Below are positions 23,484 through 36,464 of a stretch of 64,000 bases of DNA, in pieces. Both the position numbers and the translations under genes were made by a program. Each line of letters starts with the position of its first letter. Positions within the stretch are counted from its first letter, which is position 1. The DNA is from Pelargonium tetragonum. Taxonomy: Eukaryota > Streptophyta > Magnoliopsida > Geraniales > Geraniaceae. The stretch is taken from positions 62,001 through 126,000 of the forward strand of contig JAYMTL010000016.1 of assembly GCA_036897445.1 (NCBI GenBank), written 5' to 3'. The notes under the pieces were generated by a model. That model ran no database searches. It was not told the DNA's origin and saw only the letters and a program-made list of their open reading frames with translations.

Positions 23484-26400
23484 CTCGGAATAACTGGGTT
23501 TTACCTAATCTAATAATTTATTTAGAGAAGCGTTTCAATAAAATTTCCATTAAGGGGACTCCTTGCTTTTAGAGACCTTTCTACTAGGATTTCCAGTAGG
23601 TTCAGAATTCTACACCCGCTTAATATCTTTGAGACCATAGAGTTGGCGCACACATAATAACTAACTAAATCTTGACAAACTTCAACTTTGATTTGTAAAG
23701 GACAGGGTTCTTGGTTTTTTTTAATTTATATAAACCTGATTCTGTAATAAACGAAATCCATACTACTAATATAAAACTTAAGACCTTTCTTTGATTAATT
23801 AGAATCCATGGAAGCCCCTTTTGTACAAAGTTATTACTGGCCTTAGTAGTTTAATACAGAACGATTAAAAATAAGGAAGTCCTTGAAGTTACCCTTAAAA
23901 AAGGATTCTCGACTTTTTGAACTAAGGGTATATTGTATTTTGAAAGCGATGCCTTTCATTTTAGATTAGTTGAAGTACTACAAAAATCAAGGAAGAGGTA
24001 GCTTAGGGCAGGCTTTAGTTATTAAAAAAGGGGTCAAAGTTCTATTATAAACTCGGTATAGTCGGCGTTTTTTATTAATTTCAATTTAGATTAGATAAGT
24101 GCGGAATAAGTGTGCCCTTAGTTAATTTATTATGCAAGGGATTTCAGATCTACTTAGGGAGGCCTTAGTACTACATTTGTGATTTATAGTTACAGTCACA
24201 ATCTTTAAAAGTGCAAGAAGGGTTTCTTTATTATTGGATATTAAAGTCACATAAATTCATTATATTCGGCAGTCCCGGCTAGGGGTTTCCCATAATGCTT
24301 GCGGTAGATTAAAATTTATTTGATACGTACTTAGAGTCCCACCCTCTATTCCACGTATATTCGTGTTGAAAAGTTTTTCTATATTTTGGGAAGAATTCCT
24401 CTGGTTTGATTACTTTGTTAGTGACTAAGTTCTGTTAACCGGATCGGCAAAGAGAAGGGAAAAAGCCTTTACTTGAGTTCTACAAGGGAAAATTAAGGTT
24501 GTATTCTTTTACCTATATCCAGGATCTTATACCTAACTTACCCAGCAGTATAATGCAATTAAAATCTGAGCGAGGAAATATGCTACCAGAAGCCTCTGAC
24601 TTGATTGATAATTTAGACTGAACCTCGTATATCGGATTGGGATTCGCTTTATAAGACTCAAAACTTGAAAATGAGTATCCCAGTAACACAGCAGGAAAAC
24701 GAAGGGATCTCCTCTTTTAAATAAGTAGAAACAAGGCTCGATGCTGTCTTTTACATACCTAAAGAATAAAGGCAGCTTGCTTTGAGAAAAATCTCGTTTT
24801 ATTAAAAAAAATCTTATCGTCCAATTAGTGCAAATGAAAGGGTCGTATAGACACCTCTTTTTTGTACTGGGTTTTCCTAATTAGAGATTCAAAAAGCTTG
24901 TGACCACCCTCTTCTTTTTATTTCTTAACTTGTGCTTTTCCTTTTTAAAGGCCAGAGTGTCAGTGCCGGGAAATAGAGAGGTACTTTATTGTATTATATT
25001 TACAAGAGAAAAAGCTAAAATACCTGAGAAAGAAAGGGCTCAAAAAACCCTATAACGATATCTCTAATAAGGATATAACACTATCTAAAGAATTTAAGAT
25101 TCTTGCAGAAACCTCTGCTTCATAAAATCTCTAGCTATACTTTCTACAAGACAAGAATTTCCACTTGCAAAATGACAAGGATAACTCGCGGGAAACCCTT
25201 CTCAAAGCCAAGCTGGGTTAACTAACGAAGGGACGCACTAAGAAAGTCAAACTTAGGGGTTGTAAGTTTATAAAACAAGTCACTAGAACTTTAAGACAGA
25301 AAGTCAAAAGCAAACTACGGCGGCTAAGATTCTGCTTTCTTTATAGAACATTTAAAAAAGGTTTTTTAGGATATCATCTTACAAAGTTCTTCTCATAGAA
25401 TCGAAACTCTAAAACTATACCAAGATAAAAGCAATTTCATTAGCTGTATATACTCTTTAACTTTGTTTAGTAACTTGTCCTAACTATTAACAAAGGGGTT
25501 TAGTATTTACTCTACAAAAATTTTTAGAAGTAATTGGAGCATTTTTAAAGATGTCCTCTTAATCTAAGTACTTTAATCTTTAATAAAGGGTCCTTATGTT
25601 TACAAATTGATTTTATAATTATGAAACCCCAATCTACTTGAAATTGCAAATTTAAGAAAAAAGTACTAAGCGACAAAGTATTTACTTCAGGATATAGGCT
25701 CCTACAAGTCTTTCCTCTATACATTACCGGAAATTTAAGGGAGTGCTCCTTAAGTCTCTATTTCTTGAAATTTTATCTAAGAATTTCTCTTCCTAAAGCT
25801 TTTAAACAGAGTTACTGCGATTTCTTATAACAATTTGCCGAGAAGGGTCCTTCTAGATTTAACGAGTAACCATACCCAAGCGTTCCTTTTTCGAGCGAAG
25901 AAAACCCTCTAAAGAGTAAGCTTCAGATCAATTTTTAAGGACCTCCTTACCTAGATTCCCCCTTTTACGGAGGATTTTCTTATATAAACTTGCAATTTGT
26001 TTACAGCATTTTATTTTGTCAAAAGGAATCCGGGCTTTTACTCTTTAGTTAAGGCCTCTGAGTATTGCTGAGTATAATAAATATAGGGTATTACTTATGT
26101 TAAACCTTCTTTTCTTAATATTAAGGTAAGGGTTTAGACCCTCCAAAAAAGACAACAAACCCGACTCATTGGCAATACCAGGGTGCTGTCTAGTATTGAT
26201 GTCTATTACAAGACATTGTTACTGAGCTCAGAAAAGTAGACTTTTGTGAAGTTTCTATAGCAATCACTAGAAATCGGAAGGAAAAAGCTTAAGGGACAAG
26301 ATACCGAGTACGCTTCTGGGAAATCCTTACATTATATTAAACAAGGTATTTATTGTTAATAAAACCTCCAAGCGTAAGTACCCACCTTTTGAAATAATGA

Positions 26401-27752
26401 AATAATAAAGAGATTTACTCCCAGTGCTGCTTGTTGAATAGAGTCGAGCATAGCTAATAAGAAAAAGGGGAATTCTTAAAAGTATAGGATTCCTCTGGGT
26501 TTTCCTTACACTTCGTTTTAGACACCTGTAAATCTTTAATAGAGAAGCCTATAAAACTTATAATCTTGAGTAGGATGCTTTTTTTTGATAAAACCTTCGA
26601 AAAACTTGAAAGGTAAAACCCATAGATGGAGTGTCTAGAACAGGCCCTAAAGCTCGTAAAAAGGCCATACAAAAAGTTTTTTACTTCTTTTGACTACTTA
26701 ATAATCTAGAGTCTTTCTAAAAGTTGATCCAGGACTGCTTTTCTATATGAAAAACCCTTTTAAGTAGAGTTTCCTGGGTTGCCCCGGTGCCTTTACTCTT
26801 TTACTCAAGTAACTAAAATACTTGGAAAAGCCTCTCCTTTTTTATACTCTACTTATCCAGATTTGCCTCTACTAGCTCGAATAAACACTCAAAAGGGTTT
26901 TAGAAGGGGAATGCCAGAGTTTGTCTCTTTTTATAAGAGTCTTCTACTCAAGAAAGAATATCCCGGGAAAAGATAAAATTAAAGAAGCTAAAATTCTTTT
27001 ATATGTATATAGGTTTCCAAGGATCTCTTTGAACAATTTTGTTAAGAATCAAAGAATTTTCTTTATAGTGGTCTAGTAAAGCTTTCCTGTGCATATTTGA
27101 TCCGCCCTTTCGAGTTAGTCCCCGCAAAAGCAGCGGGCTGTGTTCCGAGTAAGAACCCCCTTCTAGATAAATTACAGTACAAAAGGCACTTGATCTACTT
27201 ATATACAAGAAATGTGAAACCTTTTAATTACATGGGGTGTGCAAAAGGAATTCTTATATTTATTCTTACTTGTGCTTCAAAGAGCTGCCTCTTTTGCTCC
27301 AGATTCCTAAGACTTTATTAAAACTCCTGTTCTTCTACTACGCGATTTATTTGTTTTGAATCGAGATAGATTTAATTTAGTGCTATAAGTCTATTAAGTG
27401 GAATCCTATTTAGAATTTTCTCATTCATAAAGTACCTCATAATGTTGAAATATCAAGTTGTGAGCTCCTGTATTATATAAGAATTAGAGCTTGTGTTTAC
27501 ATTTGAATTCTAATTCAAAACTACATTAAAAAGTAAAACATATCACGAAAGTAGGTACCCCCCTTTTGAAACTTTTTATCACTTAAGAATTCAACTTTCA
27601 TAGCTACGCTGCGTTTTCCTTATTGCTTTTACCAATATAGGCAAAGCCCCCTTGTGAATGGAGAGGTTTTACCCTTTTTATTTTTATTAAAGTAGGCTTG
27701 GGTTCCCTGAAAAGATTATACTTCGGTCTAAACCCCTATACGAGCAAGGAAA
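23484..27752. other. gene-empty background
   Basis: G+C-rich cores recur at roughly 30-150 base spacing through 23551-24840 (for example GGGGACTCC, GGGAGGCC and GGGATCTCC). Frames above 60 codons occur at 26454-26672 (minus), 26779-26976 (plus) and 26999-27321 (both strands). None has a recognisable domain, and the overlap of opposed frames at 27097-27208 again suggests stop-poor DNA. No repeats longer than about 15 bases were noticed apart from those listed. Confidence 0.5.
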
Positions 27753-27783
27753 AGTCTAAAAACCTCCCACGGAGCATTTGCTA
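27753..27783 (+). repeat. 31-bp dispersed repeat, copy 2
   Basis: Partner of 1502-1532 (27 of 31 identical, transitions only). In this copy TTGCT (27778-27782) can pair with AGCAA downstream (27789-27793) around a 6-nt loop, a hairpin that copy 1 has lost. The GGAGCATTTGCTACGC wording recalls the D-arm to anticodon part of a tRNA, but no clover-leaf can be drawn. Confidence 0.5.
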
Positions 27784-30700
27784 CGCAGAGCAATCTCTAA
27801 TAAGTTTGAATTTTATAAAAATATGAAGTACTATACAACTGATAGTAAATAAATCACAGAGATAACACTCAAGAGTTAATCTAATACAAAGTGTTCCGTA
27901 GTAGCTAAAGGCTTTTTACTCAGCAGTAAGTAAGGACTTATTATTAAATTAAAAAGCAACGCCCTACCCTATAAGGATAAATCTTAATGTTGTGCACTTA
28001 GTTTCTTAAGTATTATTATAAGAAAGAAACAGTGTTAACTTTGTGTATTTTTTTTTGAAGGCGCCCTTAGTTATAAGAAAAACCTGAGTCTACCTTAAGA
28101 TTCTCTCGAAATTGTATAAGTTCAAAGGGATCTTAAGAGAGTATAAGTATCGTAATTTATGCCTAAAAAGCTTTTTTAAAATCTAAAAATGTAGAATATA
28201 ATTCTTGTATTAGGAGACTCCGAATCTCCGAAAACTGGTTTTTCTCCCGCCTTTGGGCAATACTTCATATTAAGTTTGGGCTTGCAGGTGTAAATTTAAT
28301 AAAAAATTCAACGAACTTTATTTTATAATTCTTGTGCTCTTTTATTCTTTAATTCCGCGCTGGAAACCCAAGAAATGCTATGCAGAAAAAGGAGGGAGGT
28401 CGGAGACTACTTGGAAAGAATCAAATACTTTAAGATTTCATTATTTTTATAATGAGCTCTCTTAAGACTTACGGGTAACCCCTAAAAAGGAACTAACCTA
28501 GCGCGCCCCGGCTAGTTTACTTGAGTTTTTTAAACGAAAAAGAGGTTAGAGTCCTTGTCTGCTGGTGAGTTTTCCTTTTATTCGGGGTTTTAGCAACTCT
28601 ATTCAAGTAAATGTAATTAAGAAACTATGAAAAGTTTTTCTAATCTAATGAGATAGCCTAGTATTTTCAGTGTCAAGATTTTTTATTGATCTTTGGATTC
28701 GGGGTAGCTAGTGGGACTCTTGATAATGATAAGCTGGAGACTTTACGGGTACTTCGGCTTCGGAATTTTAAATATCTCTTCTTAATGATATCCCTTAAAA
28801 GGGCTTATTCGTCAATTCAATAATCAATAATGTGCAATTAAGGGCTTTTCTACTACAAGAATATAACACTTATTAAGGCACTCCTTATTCAGTTTTAACC
28901 AGATTTTGGATTGTCAAAAACTTTAGATTAAATAAAGGGGTTGTAGATTTATTGTAGGAAGTTTTCTTTATTATCTATTTTTTGATTTTATACGCCAATA
29001 CTTAACCTTACGGCCCGTTCCTTTTGAGCTGAGCATACTTTCGCTGAGGAGATTCTTGCAGGTAGTGAGTATCTATTATTAATATTAAGGGGCTTTTACA
29101 AGAGCAAAGTGGCGAAGGTCTATAAAAATTCTAGTCTTACGAAATTTACATGGAGCTTAAGTACCTTACTTAAAAATCTTGGGTTAGAGGAAGACTTTTA
29201 AGAGCATTTTGTACAAAGATTTACTTTAATAAATTGAATTAAGACTCGTGAATAGTTCTACACAAGGGCTCTTTTTATCCGAATGGTTTAAAAATTAAGG
29301 CAGTCAAAATCCCCAGCACTCAGTATCTAGAACTCCTCGGTTCAGTAATTTAGAAAAACATCCTTAATAAAGTATTGACACAAGTCTCTTATATCCTATA
29401 AACGGAACCAACATCATACAATAGCATAAGTTTTAGTTTTCTTTATACTTCGACAACAAAACCTATACTTACCTTATTTATGATAATTTATGATAACTGC
29501 TTTAGTTCTAATCTAAATTTCAACTTATATCTCAAACTAAACCTAAGTACACTTTTGTAACGTATACTATACCAAACCCGGTAGTGAGCATAAATAGAAA
29601 TCTCTTAAATAGATAGAAGTTTATAGAAGCAAGTGTACAAGTAAAGCGCGCTGTTTAAAACTATATATTCAAGCAAAAACTCTAAGGAGCAGTAAAGCAC
29701 TCATTTTATAGCAGTTAAAAGGTTCAAAACTTATCTTTATACCGATACCTATAGGAGCTCATTTCTATCTAAGCGATTTCTACATAGGGTTTACCTTAAA
29801 GGATCCTACAGCAAAAGTGCTTTAAAGCCCTAAAAATTTAGTATTAAATAAAGCTCCACTCAAACTTGTTATGCTGCTTCTGAAAAGATTCTAGCTTCCC
29901 TAACTTTTTTCTATTCCCCGCTACAAGCAATGTCTGTTCCAAGTTAAGATTATACCGTAAATTTGGGGGGACTAGAAATCAATACACCTCCCTTATACAA
30001 GGGAACCTTTAAAAAAATCATTCTTATGCCTCAGATGCTGGGTGATGGGTATATCAAAGGCTTTTATTAACGTCTGTTTTCATATGCTTTAGAATCCCCA
30101 TCTCTTTTGGAAAACTAACATCAAGAACTTTGTTAATTCCTTTATTACACAGGATCTGGAAGATAAGAAAAACTAATTTATAGTTCTAGATTTACCTTAT
30201 CGGAAACCGGGGAATACCCCTATTTGCAGTCTAACTCTTCTTTATTAATTAGAAAGTTTTATTAGTGTAGTTAGTATTAGGTTGTCTCCGTTAATAGGAT
30301 TCCTCTTGCTCCAGGTTCTTATCGAAAAGTAGGATAGGCCGTGGTACTTGACTTTTAGTCTTATATATTACTTATATTATAAAGTGCCCTTTGAATAAGA
30401 TATGTTTAGAATCCCTGCACGCCGAAATTATACTAAAGAGTAACTTTATTCAGAGGTGTTACTCCAAAAGACAAATCCTAGCGGGTCCTTTTTGTTGACC
30501 TAAAGCGTAGACATAATTCTTGATTCTTTAGTTTATGAATCTTTTTACTCCTTGTTAACTAGCTTATAGTATGAGACTTTTTTAACATTGCAGTTTCTTG
30601 TTTTTAACCCTTTGTCTTGGTCACTGCTTTATCAGGATTTGGAGTTATATAATAAAGCGCTTACATATAGCTATAAGTTCACTCTTGGTACGAGTAGATT

Positions 30701-33700
30701 TTTATAAGATATCCAAAAGTTACAGGACCTCGCGAGACCTCTCCTATCTTGTTTCTAAAAAGCTTCTATTTATTTTATTAGATTTTTGATAAGAACTTTT
30801 AGAGATGTATTACAAGGACTTTAGTTCCAGGCATTTATAAGAAGTTTCATTTCTATATTCAAGAAAATTGAGTCTAGGCTCCCTTTTATACCCAGAGCTG
30901 CTGGAAGAGCACTCCGAAGAAAGAGAAATTCCGTAAAGAAGTCTTATTGAGCCTTATTCTATTTCGATATCGGCGCAAGGAAAATCCTTTTTATTATACA
31001 CAAATATAGAATTCAGAGGATTCGCTCTTGACGCAGGGAGTTTCTTAGTCACAGCTTCCTTTTAAAAGAGGCTGCTCTGTTGCTCAAATTTTTATAAGAG
31101 TTAAAATTCACGTTTCCTTAACAGGCCCGAAAAATTTTTACGCGATGCCTCGAGATAAACCTTAGTACAAAAAAATGAAACTTTAGTAGAACAGATCCTT
31201 TGTGTCGTGTCGGCAGGGCTTTAATCTCTTTATCAAAGTAGCAGCAGGCTCAAATCAACTATCCTATTGTGACAGACGTTCATATAGGTATCTGACCTTT
31301 TAGATTTTTTATAGTGAAGTCTACAAGCCTCTGATCCTTGAATGTATTGCATTATTATTATATACAGGGCTACACTCTTCTTCTAGTATTAGGTTCAGTT
31401 CGTAAATATTACATAAATTTTTAAGGGAAGTGCTTCAATAAACGAGATTTGGATGCTTAGCTTCCTACTATTGAAGTAGTTGTAACTGTTATTATTACTT
31501 ACCCGCGGTTTTATTTCAACCCCTTAACCGGTTACGTAGTTACTGCAAGCCTTTCCTATACTTTTATTAAAAAAAGAATTTAGCTAGCCCTTGCACCATT
31601 TATAAAGTTACCGCAGCATCTAATTCTAATGGAGGGGTTGTGCCCTATATCTAGTTCATGCAGATCAGAAATGCTTAGAAATAACAAATTCAAATCTCAG
31701 TAATAAGTTTCTTAGCTAAAAAAGGGACGTACTCTTGACTTACCTCACTTACCTCCCTGTATATTGCTATTTACTCTTAAGACCCTGCTAACTAGAAATA
31801 TCCAAGACGAGTACTGAACTTCTTCTAAAGAACCCCACTTTAGCTTGGATTTTATATAACTCCCTTTATTAAACCTATTCCTTTTTCCTTTTCTCTATTC
31901 CCTAAATCCGAAATTTTTAAAACGAGAGCAATAAACTTTATTTTATTTCAGATTAAGAGGGAAAGAAACCCCGCCTGCTTAATTCCAAAGATTCCGGTTT
32001 TAGATATTTTTTGTTCTTTTTAACAAAATCCTTTTGGAGCTAGAAGAAATTTGTAGAGCATAAGGAAGAAATGCTCCTATTTTTAGAATCCTTGTTTTTT
32101 TTACAGGAAGCAAGGAATCAAAGTAGTGACCAGATACCTTGTAAAAAAGGAAAGGATACCCATTTACTTTTCAGCGCTTGCAAGATTAACAGGACTTCCC
32201 GCGGACTTTAGTGTTATTACTTCTCTCTGATTCTGGTAGAGATGGACTTTATATAAAAAGAATACCTGTTTGAAACTTCTCCTTAATGAAGGGGGGTTCG
32301 CGACGATTCCCCTAGTGTTTTAAATAGGCAAGGTTTATATACCTGCCTGCTTTCTAAGTCAGACACCTTGTTGGACGATTAACCTTTATCTTTGATGTTG
32401 AGTTGTAAAGCAGCACTCTCTGAGTTCCTGTAAAGGTAATAATTTCAGTTTTTGATGGTGAATTCTTTAATCTAAGCCATTACTAATATTATGTCCAGCT
32501 AATAAGTATAGAGCTTGATTCGAAAAAGAAAGCGGTATATTAAAAAGTTATTCTATGGATCTAGAGTGTCTATATCTCAAGGCTTAACCTAGTATAGTAA
32601 GTTACAAAACTCCAAGATCTATCAAAAGGTAGCCCTTTAACTTGCAACTATAAAAGATTGAGGGCAGATCTAATATCCTTCGAAAAGCGGAGACATATTA
32701 AAGCAAAAGTCTACTCGTGTAAAAGGGTCCATAAACATTTCTAAAAATAGTTTTAGCGTTTATCAGGCGATAAAAAAAGGATTTTATCGTAAAAAATAAC
32801 TTGTTATTTAGTTAAGAAGCCCCTTGCTTTGATTGAATACTTAAAGGTCAGTAAAGTCTTCTGGTAAGTAATCCCTTAAAACAGCATGCTGAGGATCTTT
32901 ATCTAAGCCAGACCCCTTTTGTAAAAAAATATATATATATAGTTATTACTTTTCTTTTCTACCAGGAGAATCTGCTCTTCTATACTTTACTTGTTAATGT
33001 ATCCCCACTCCTCGGGGAGCTCTAAACATTTTTATAAGGCAATATAATATAATTTCTCCTTGCAAAAGCATTAACCAGCAGACGCCCTTTTGAATACACC
33101 AGTTCATTTTACTTTCGATTTCTATTTCTAATAGATTCTTTTTTATAGTAGCTAATAAAATTTCTTATATTTATATAGATTATATAGATCAAAACTTAAC
33201 TCTTATCTTGAGCCTTTTTTTTTAATAAGCTAAACCCTAGTTCAAAAAGGATGCCCGTTGTTCCAGAATAAACATGTTAAACCCGGGGGTACTCTAATAA
33301 AAAAGGATTCCAAACAAATATCTTTATAAAAAAACCTAGCTAGGATAAGCTTCGGCAGCCCTTACGTTTACTGTTTGACACAGCCCTCATCGAACAACAA
33401 GAGGCTTTTATCCTGATTGGGTGAAACGGAGTCCCTAGGTTTTTTGGTTATCCACTCGAAAAGAGATACATCTGGTAAATTAGAGACCCTTTCTTGCTTG
33501 TATGCTGTAAAGTGTCGTTTATTTTCAAGCACAGCGCTTAGACTTTTAGTATAGAACTTAATGAATAAGTTGTTGGACTTTTCCCTCTTGGTAAGAACTA
33601 CCCTCTGTTTCTCAATTAACAGGGATTCTGTACAAAAGCGTTAGCTGTGCTTATTCACTTGGATACTAGATTGGAACTTGGATATAACGAATCAGAGTAA

Positions 33701-34140
33701 AAACTAAGGTTTCATTTACACAAAAAAGATGTGCGGGGGAAATCCTAAAGAGACAGATTAAGTACAACAAATTGAATTCAAAAATTCTTATTTAGTAGTT
33801 AGTAATTCCTTAAAAGTAATTCACAGGAAACTAAGGAACAAACAAAGTCTAAGCAATAAAAAGTGGTCCAACCCATCCTCTATTTAATTAAAATTGCTCG
33901 AGAAGTTTAATAAAGATTAGTTAGGAAATTCCTAGACATAGAGTTTCTCTGGTCTAGGCGAACCCAGAAAACTCCATCCAGAGGGGAGTATATAATAGGG
34001 TAAATTCATAAAAAAATTAAGACAATGTTTATGGGTGCGATTATAAGTGTAGATAGCTTTGACTCCCTGATACAGAACTGAAAAGTGTCCTTTTATAATT
34101 TTACTGGTATGAAACTCCAGCAAGGGAAGATCGAAGTTGC
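27784..34140. other. gene-empty background
   Basis: 29380-29650 lacks the usual GG/CC clusters and is TA-rich but not strand-polar, so it is not counted as an island. Short doublets lie at 29476-29496 (TTTATGATAA) and 33172-33189 (TATATAGAT), and an (AT)6 run ends near 32941. GTACAAAAAAATGAAA at 31165-31180 repeats 12404-12419. A T-loop-like word TTCAAATCTCAGTA near 31690 recurs near 44441. Frames at 30598-30789 and 33932-34123 are of chance length. Confidence 0.5.
34061..34085 (+). repeat. 25-bp dispersed repeat, copy 1
   Basis: The last 20 bases, CCTGATACAGAACTGAAAAG, match 60756-60775 with one A/G difference. Both copies are preceded by a similar but shifted GA-CTCC. The orientation is the same in both. 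Family unknown. Confidence 0.55.
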
Positions 34141-34160
34141 CCTGTCCTTAGGAGACCTTG

Positions 34161-34180
34161 CCATGGTAGAGCCCTTGTTT
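34161..34180 (+). repeat. tRNA D-arm-like dispersed repeat, copy 1
   Basis: CCATGGTAGAGCCCTTGTTT contains GGTAGAGC, the standard 3' side of a tRNA D arm, followed by a plausible 5' half of an anticodon arm. A near-copy with one inserted G lies at 47981-48005. No acceptor or T arm completes either one. I infer tRNA-derived debris. Confidence 0.4.
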
Positions 34181-35133
34181 CAACATTTCTGTACACAACG
34201 TTTTAACATAATGCATAATGTCGGAGATTTAGCAAAGTTCTTGCGGTATATATAAGGGTTGATCTAAGAAGTTAAACCTCTTTAAGAGATGTCTTTTAGT
34301 TTGAGATCTAACCCATTAAATCAAACTTAATCTTTCCTTTATACGAAATTCTAGGGTCATATTTCAGTTAAGAAAATGACTCTACTCTTGCCAGTGGTGG
34401 TCTTGAAAAGTATAGATCTATCTTCTGATCCATAAACTAGGGCTTATCCTCTTGGAAAGGGAACCCTTATGCTCGAACTTGTACTCATAAATCGAGAATA
34501 GTAGAGTCTGTCCAAATTGATATTTAAGAGCACTTGTTCATAACAGAGATTCCCTCATTAGGATGGCTGAGATTAAAACCTTAGTAGATAATTTTATGCG
34601 TGTCAGCAATTTCATTTACGTTTCGAACCCTTGCATGCTCCTACTAGAACCAACGCTTACCCGACTATAGAGTACTAAGACCAAGAAGACACAAAAAAAG
34701 AGGGATAGTCAAGGGATATAGAGTTGCTTGTGAACTAACTAAAGCATCCACTTTCGTTTATACCCGGGCGCTTTGAAGCTTCTAATCGAAAAATATACAA
34801 GTTCAATAAGTTCTATAACTAGGAAATTCGTCTATGGACACCCTCAGTTCAAATCTGGTCCCTCTAGCTAGTTGTTCCGGAAAAGGCTCCTCGGGCATCT
34901 CCCTTACACATTAAAGCTCGAATTCCTCTATAGTATAGACTGAAAAATGTCCATCACTACGGGGACTCTTTCTGCTCATGGATTCAGTTTAACCATATCT
35001 ATATTAAAATGAAAAGAGCCCTTTTCTTACATTTAAGTAATTCTAACTTCAAGTTTATTTAATTATTTTAGTTACTTAGGAATATGATCCTTCTCTACCT
35101 ACCCTGTAACTACTTTGTTTCTCCTACCAAGTT

Positions 35134-35424
35134 GTGGTGTGTACCCTACGGGCAAAATGGGGTATAAAAACACTCTACAGGGATTTCCTCGGGCGTCCGC
35201 TTAAGTTCAGGGGGTTAGGTAAAAAAGACTCATATAAAGTTGTATGTACTTTAAAAAGGGAGATTCTCTTTACTACTAATTTCAAATTCCGAATCTCTAT
35301 GCTTATTTCAGATCTTTTTTGTCTCCTAACTACAGGGATTCTCCTTTCTAATCTAAACGAAAATTCTACCGTTTTAGAGCTAGATTTTTCCCTTAGTCTC
35401 TTTCAGGGCCTCTTTATAACTTAG
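35134..35424 (+). other. open frame of 96 codons ending beside a dispersed repeat, probably not a gene
   Basis: The N-terminal third is basic (K, R, G) and the C-terminal half is leucine- and phenylalanine-rich with one possible membrane segment (about residues 55-72). I recognise no family. The frame ends one base before the AGGTAACGAAG repeat copy at 35425-35447. Composition and length are compatible with chance. If future data show transcription here it would deserve a second look as a small secreted or membrane protein. Confidence 0.12.
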
Positions 35425-35447
35425 AAATTCCTTTAACTTCGTTACCT
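35425..35447 (-). repeat. dispersed short repeat 'AGGTAACGAAGTTAAAGG', copy 3
   Basis: Plus-strand reading TTCCTTTAACTTCGTTACCT is identical to copy 1 over 20 bases (9463-9482). It lacks the tRNA-like 3' half seen at 9421. Confidence 0.65.
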
Positions 35448-36440
35448 GTATATCGCAGGCATTGTATTAGACCAAAGCTTTGACTTGGCTGTAACTTCCC
35501 TCTAATTTCATACGTATTGGTCTTATCTTTTTCCCAAAGCGTCGATGCTCACTCGGAACTAGTAAAAGAAAGGCTTTGAGATTCCAGTAGAAACCTAGTT
35601 ACAGGTAGGCTATTTAATGAAACAGAATCTGTATAAGTGATTTTTCCTAGAAAGGCACATAAGAAATAACGGGATTTTAATTTCCCTTAATCCCTTAAAT
35701 TCAATTGAGAACGATGTGAAGTATACTTTTTGACTTCTCGATCTAGGTAAATCCCTTTTTTAATAAAGAAAGTGCAGTTCCAAAGGCCTTTAGTTACAAA
35801 GCAGCCCTATTTAGTTAGAGTTAAACTAACGCCGTATTTCAGAGTTCCTGAATTTCACCTTCTTAGACTCCGGGTGTAATAAGTATAATAAAAAAAACCA
35901 AACCAGGTCTAGGATTAAACAAAGAATAGGAGAAAAACCCCAGACATTTTGACAGATTACAAAAAATGTGAACTAAGGAATAAGGCACTAACTTCTGAAA
36001 GAATTTGAACTAATAGGGCTTGCCCAATAGAAAGTAGCCCGGATCTGAGATAAACCACTTATAAATAGATACCAAAAAACAGACTAAAACTTTTGACTAA
36101 CGAATTAATTCTTATCTGAAATCGTAAATATAGAAACAAGAAGTTCTGTTCTTGTTAAAGAGTTTCCCTTTTTTAATACTATTTCCTTTTGTTTTGTATT
36201 ACCTGTTGTAAAGATTTTCAAGGTACTGACGAAAGACTAACTACTTAACAACAGAGCCCTTATATGAAATTATTACTAGAAAGGAAGCTTTTTAAAGAGA
36301 TTTTCATTAGATGTTCCCTTAGATAGCTTACTCATGAACCCGGGAAATAGGCTCTCTTTTAATTGAATTCCTTAGTTAATAAGATATAGATTACGACTGG
36401 TTTTCCTTAACCCCGTATGAAATTCCTCAAATACCTAAGA

Positions 36441-36464
36441 TTTCATTCCTTAACTTCGTTACCT
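36441..36464 (-). repeat. dispersed short repeat, copy 4
   Basis: TTCCTTAACTTCGTTACCT on plus, one T shorter than copies 1 and 3 in the CTTTAA part. The flanks differ. Confidence 0.6.

Noticed and set aside
32930-32941. AT dinucleotide run as a microsatellite
   Set aside because: Only about six units, which is common in AT-rich DNA.
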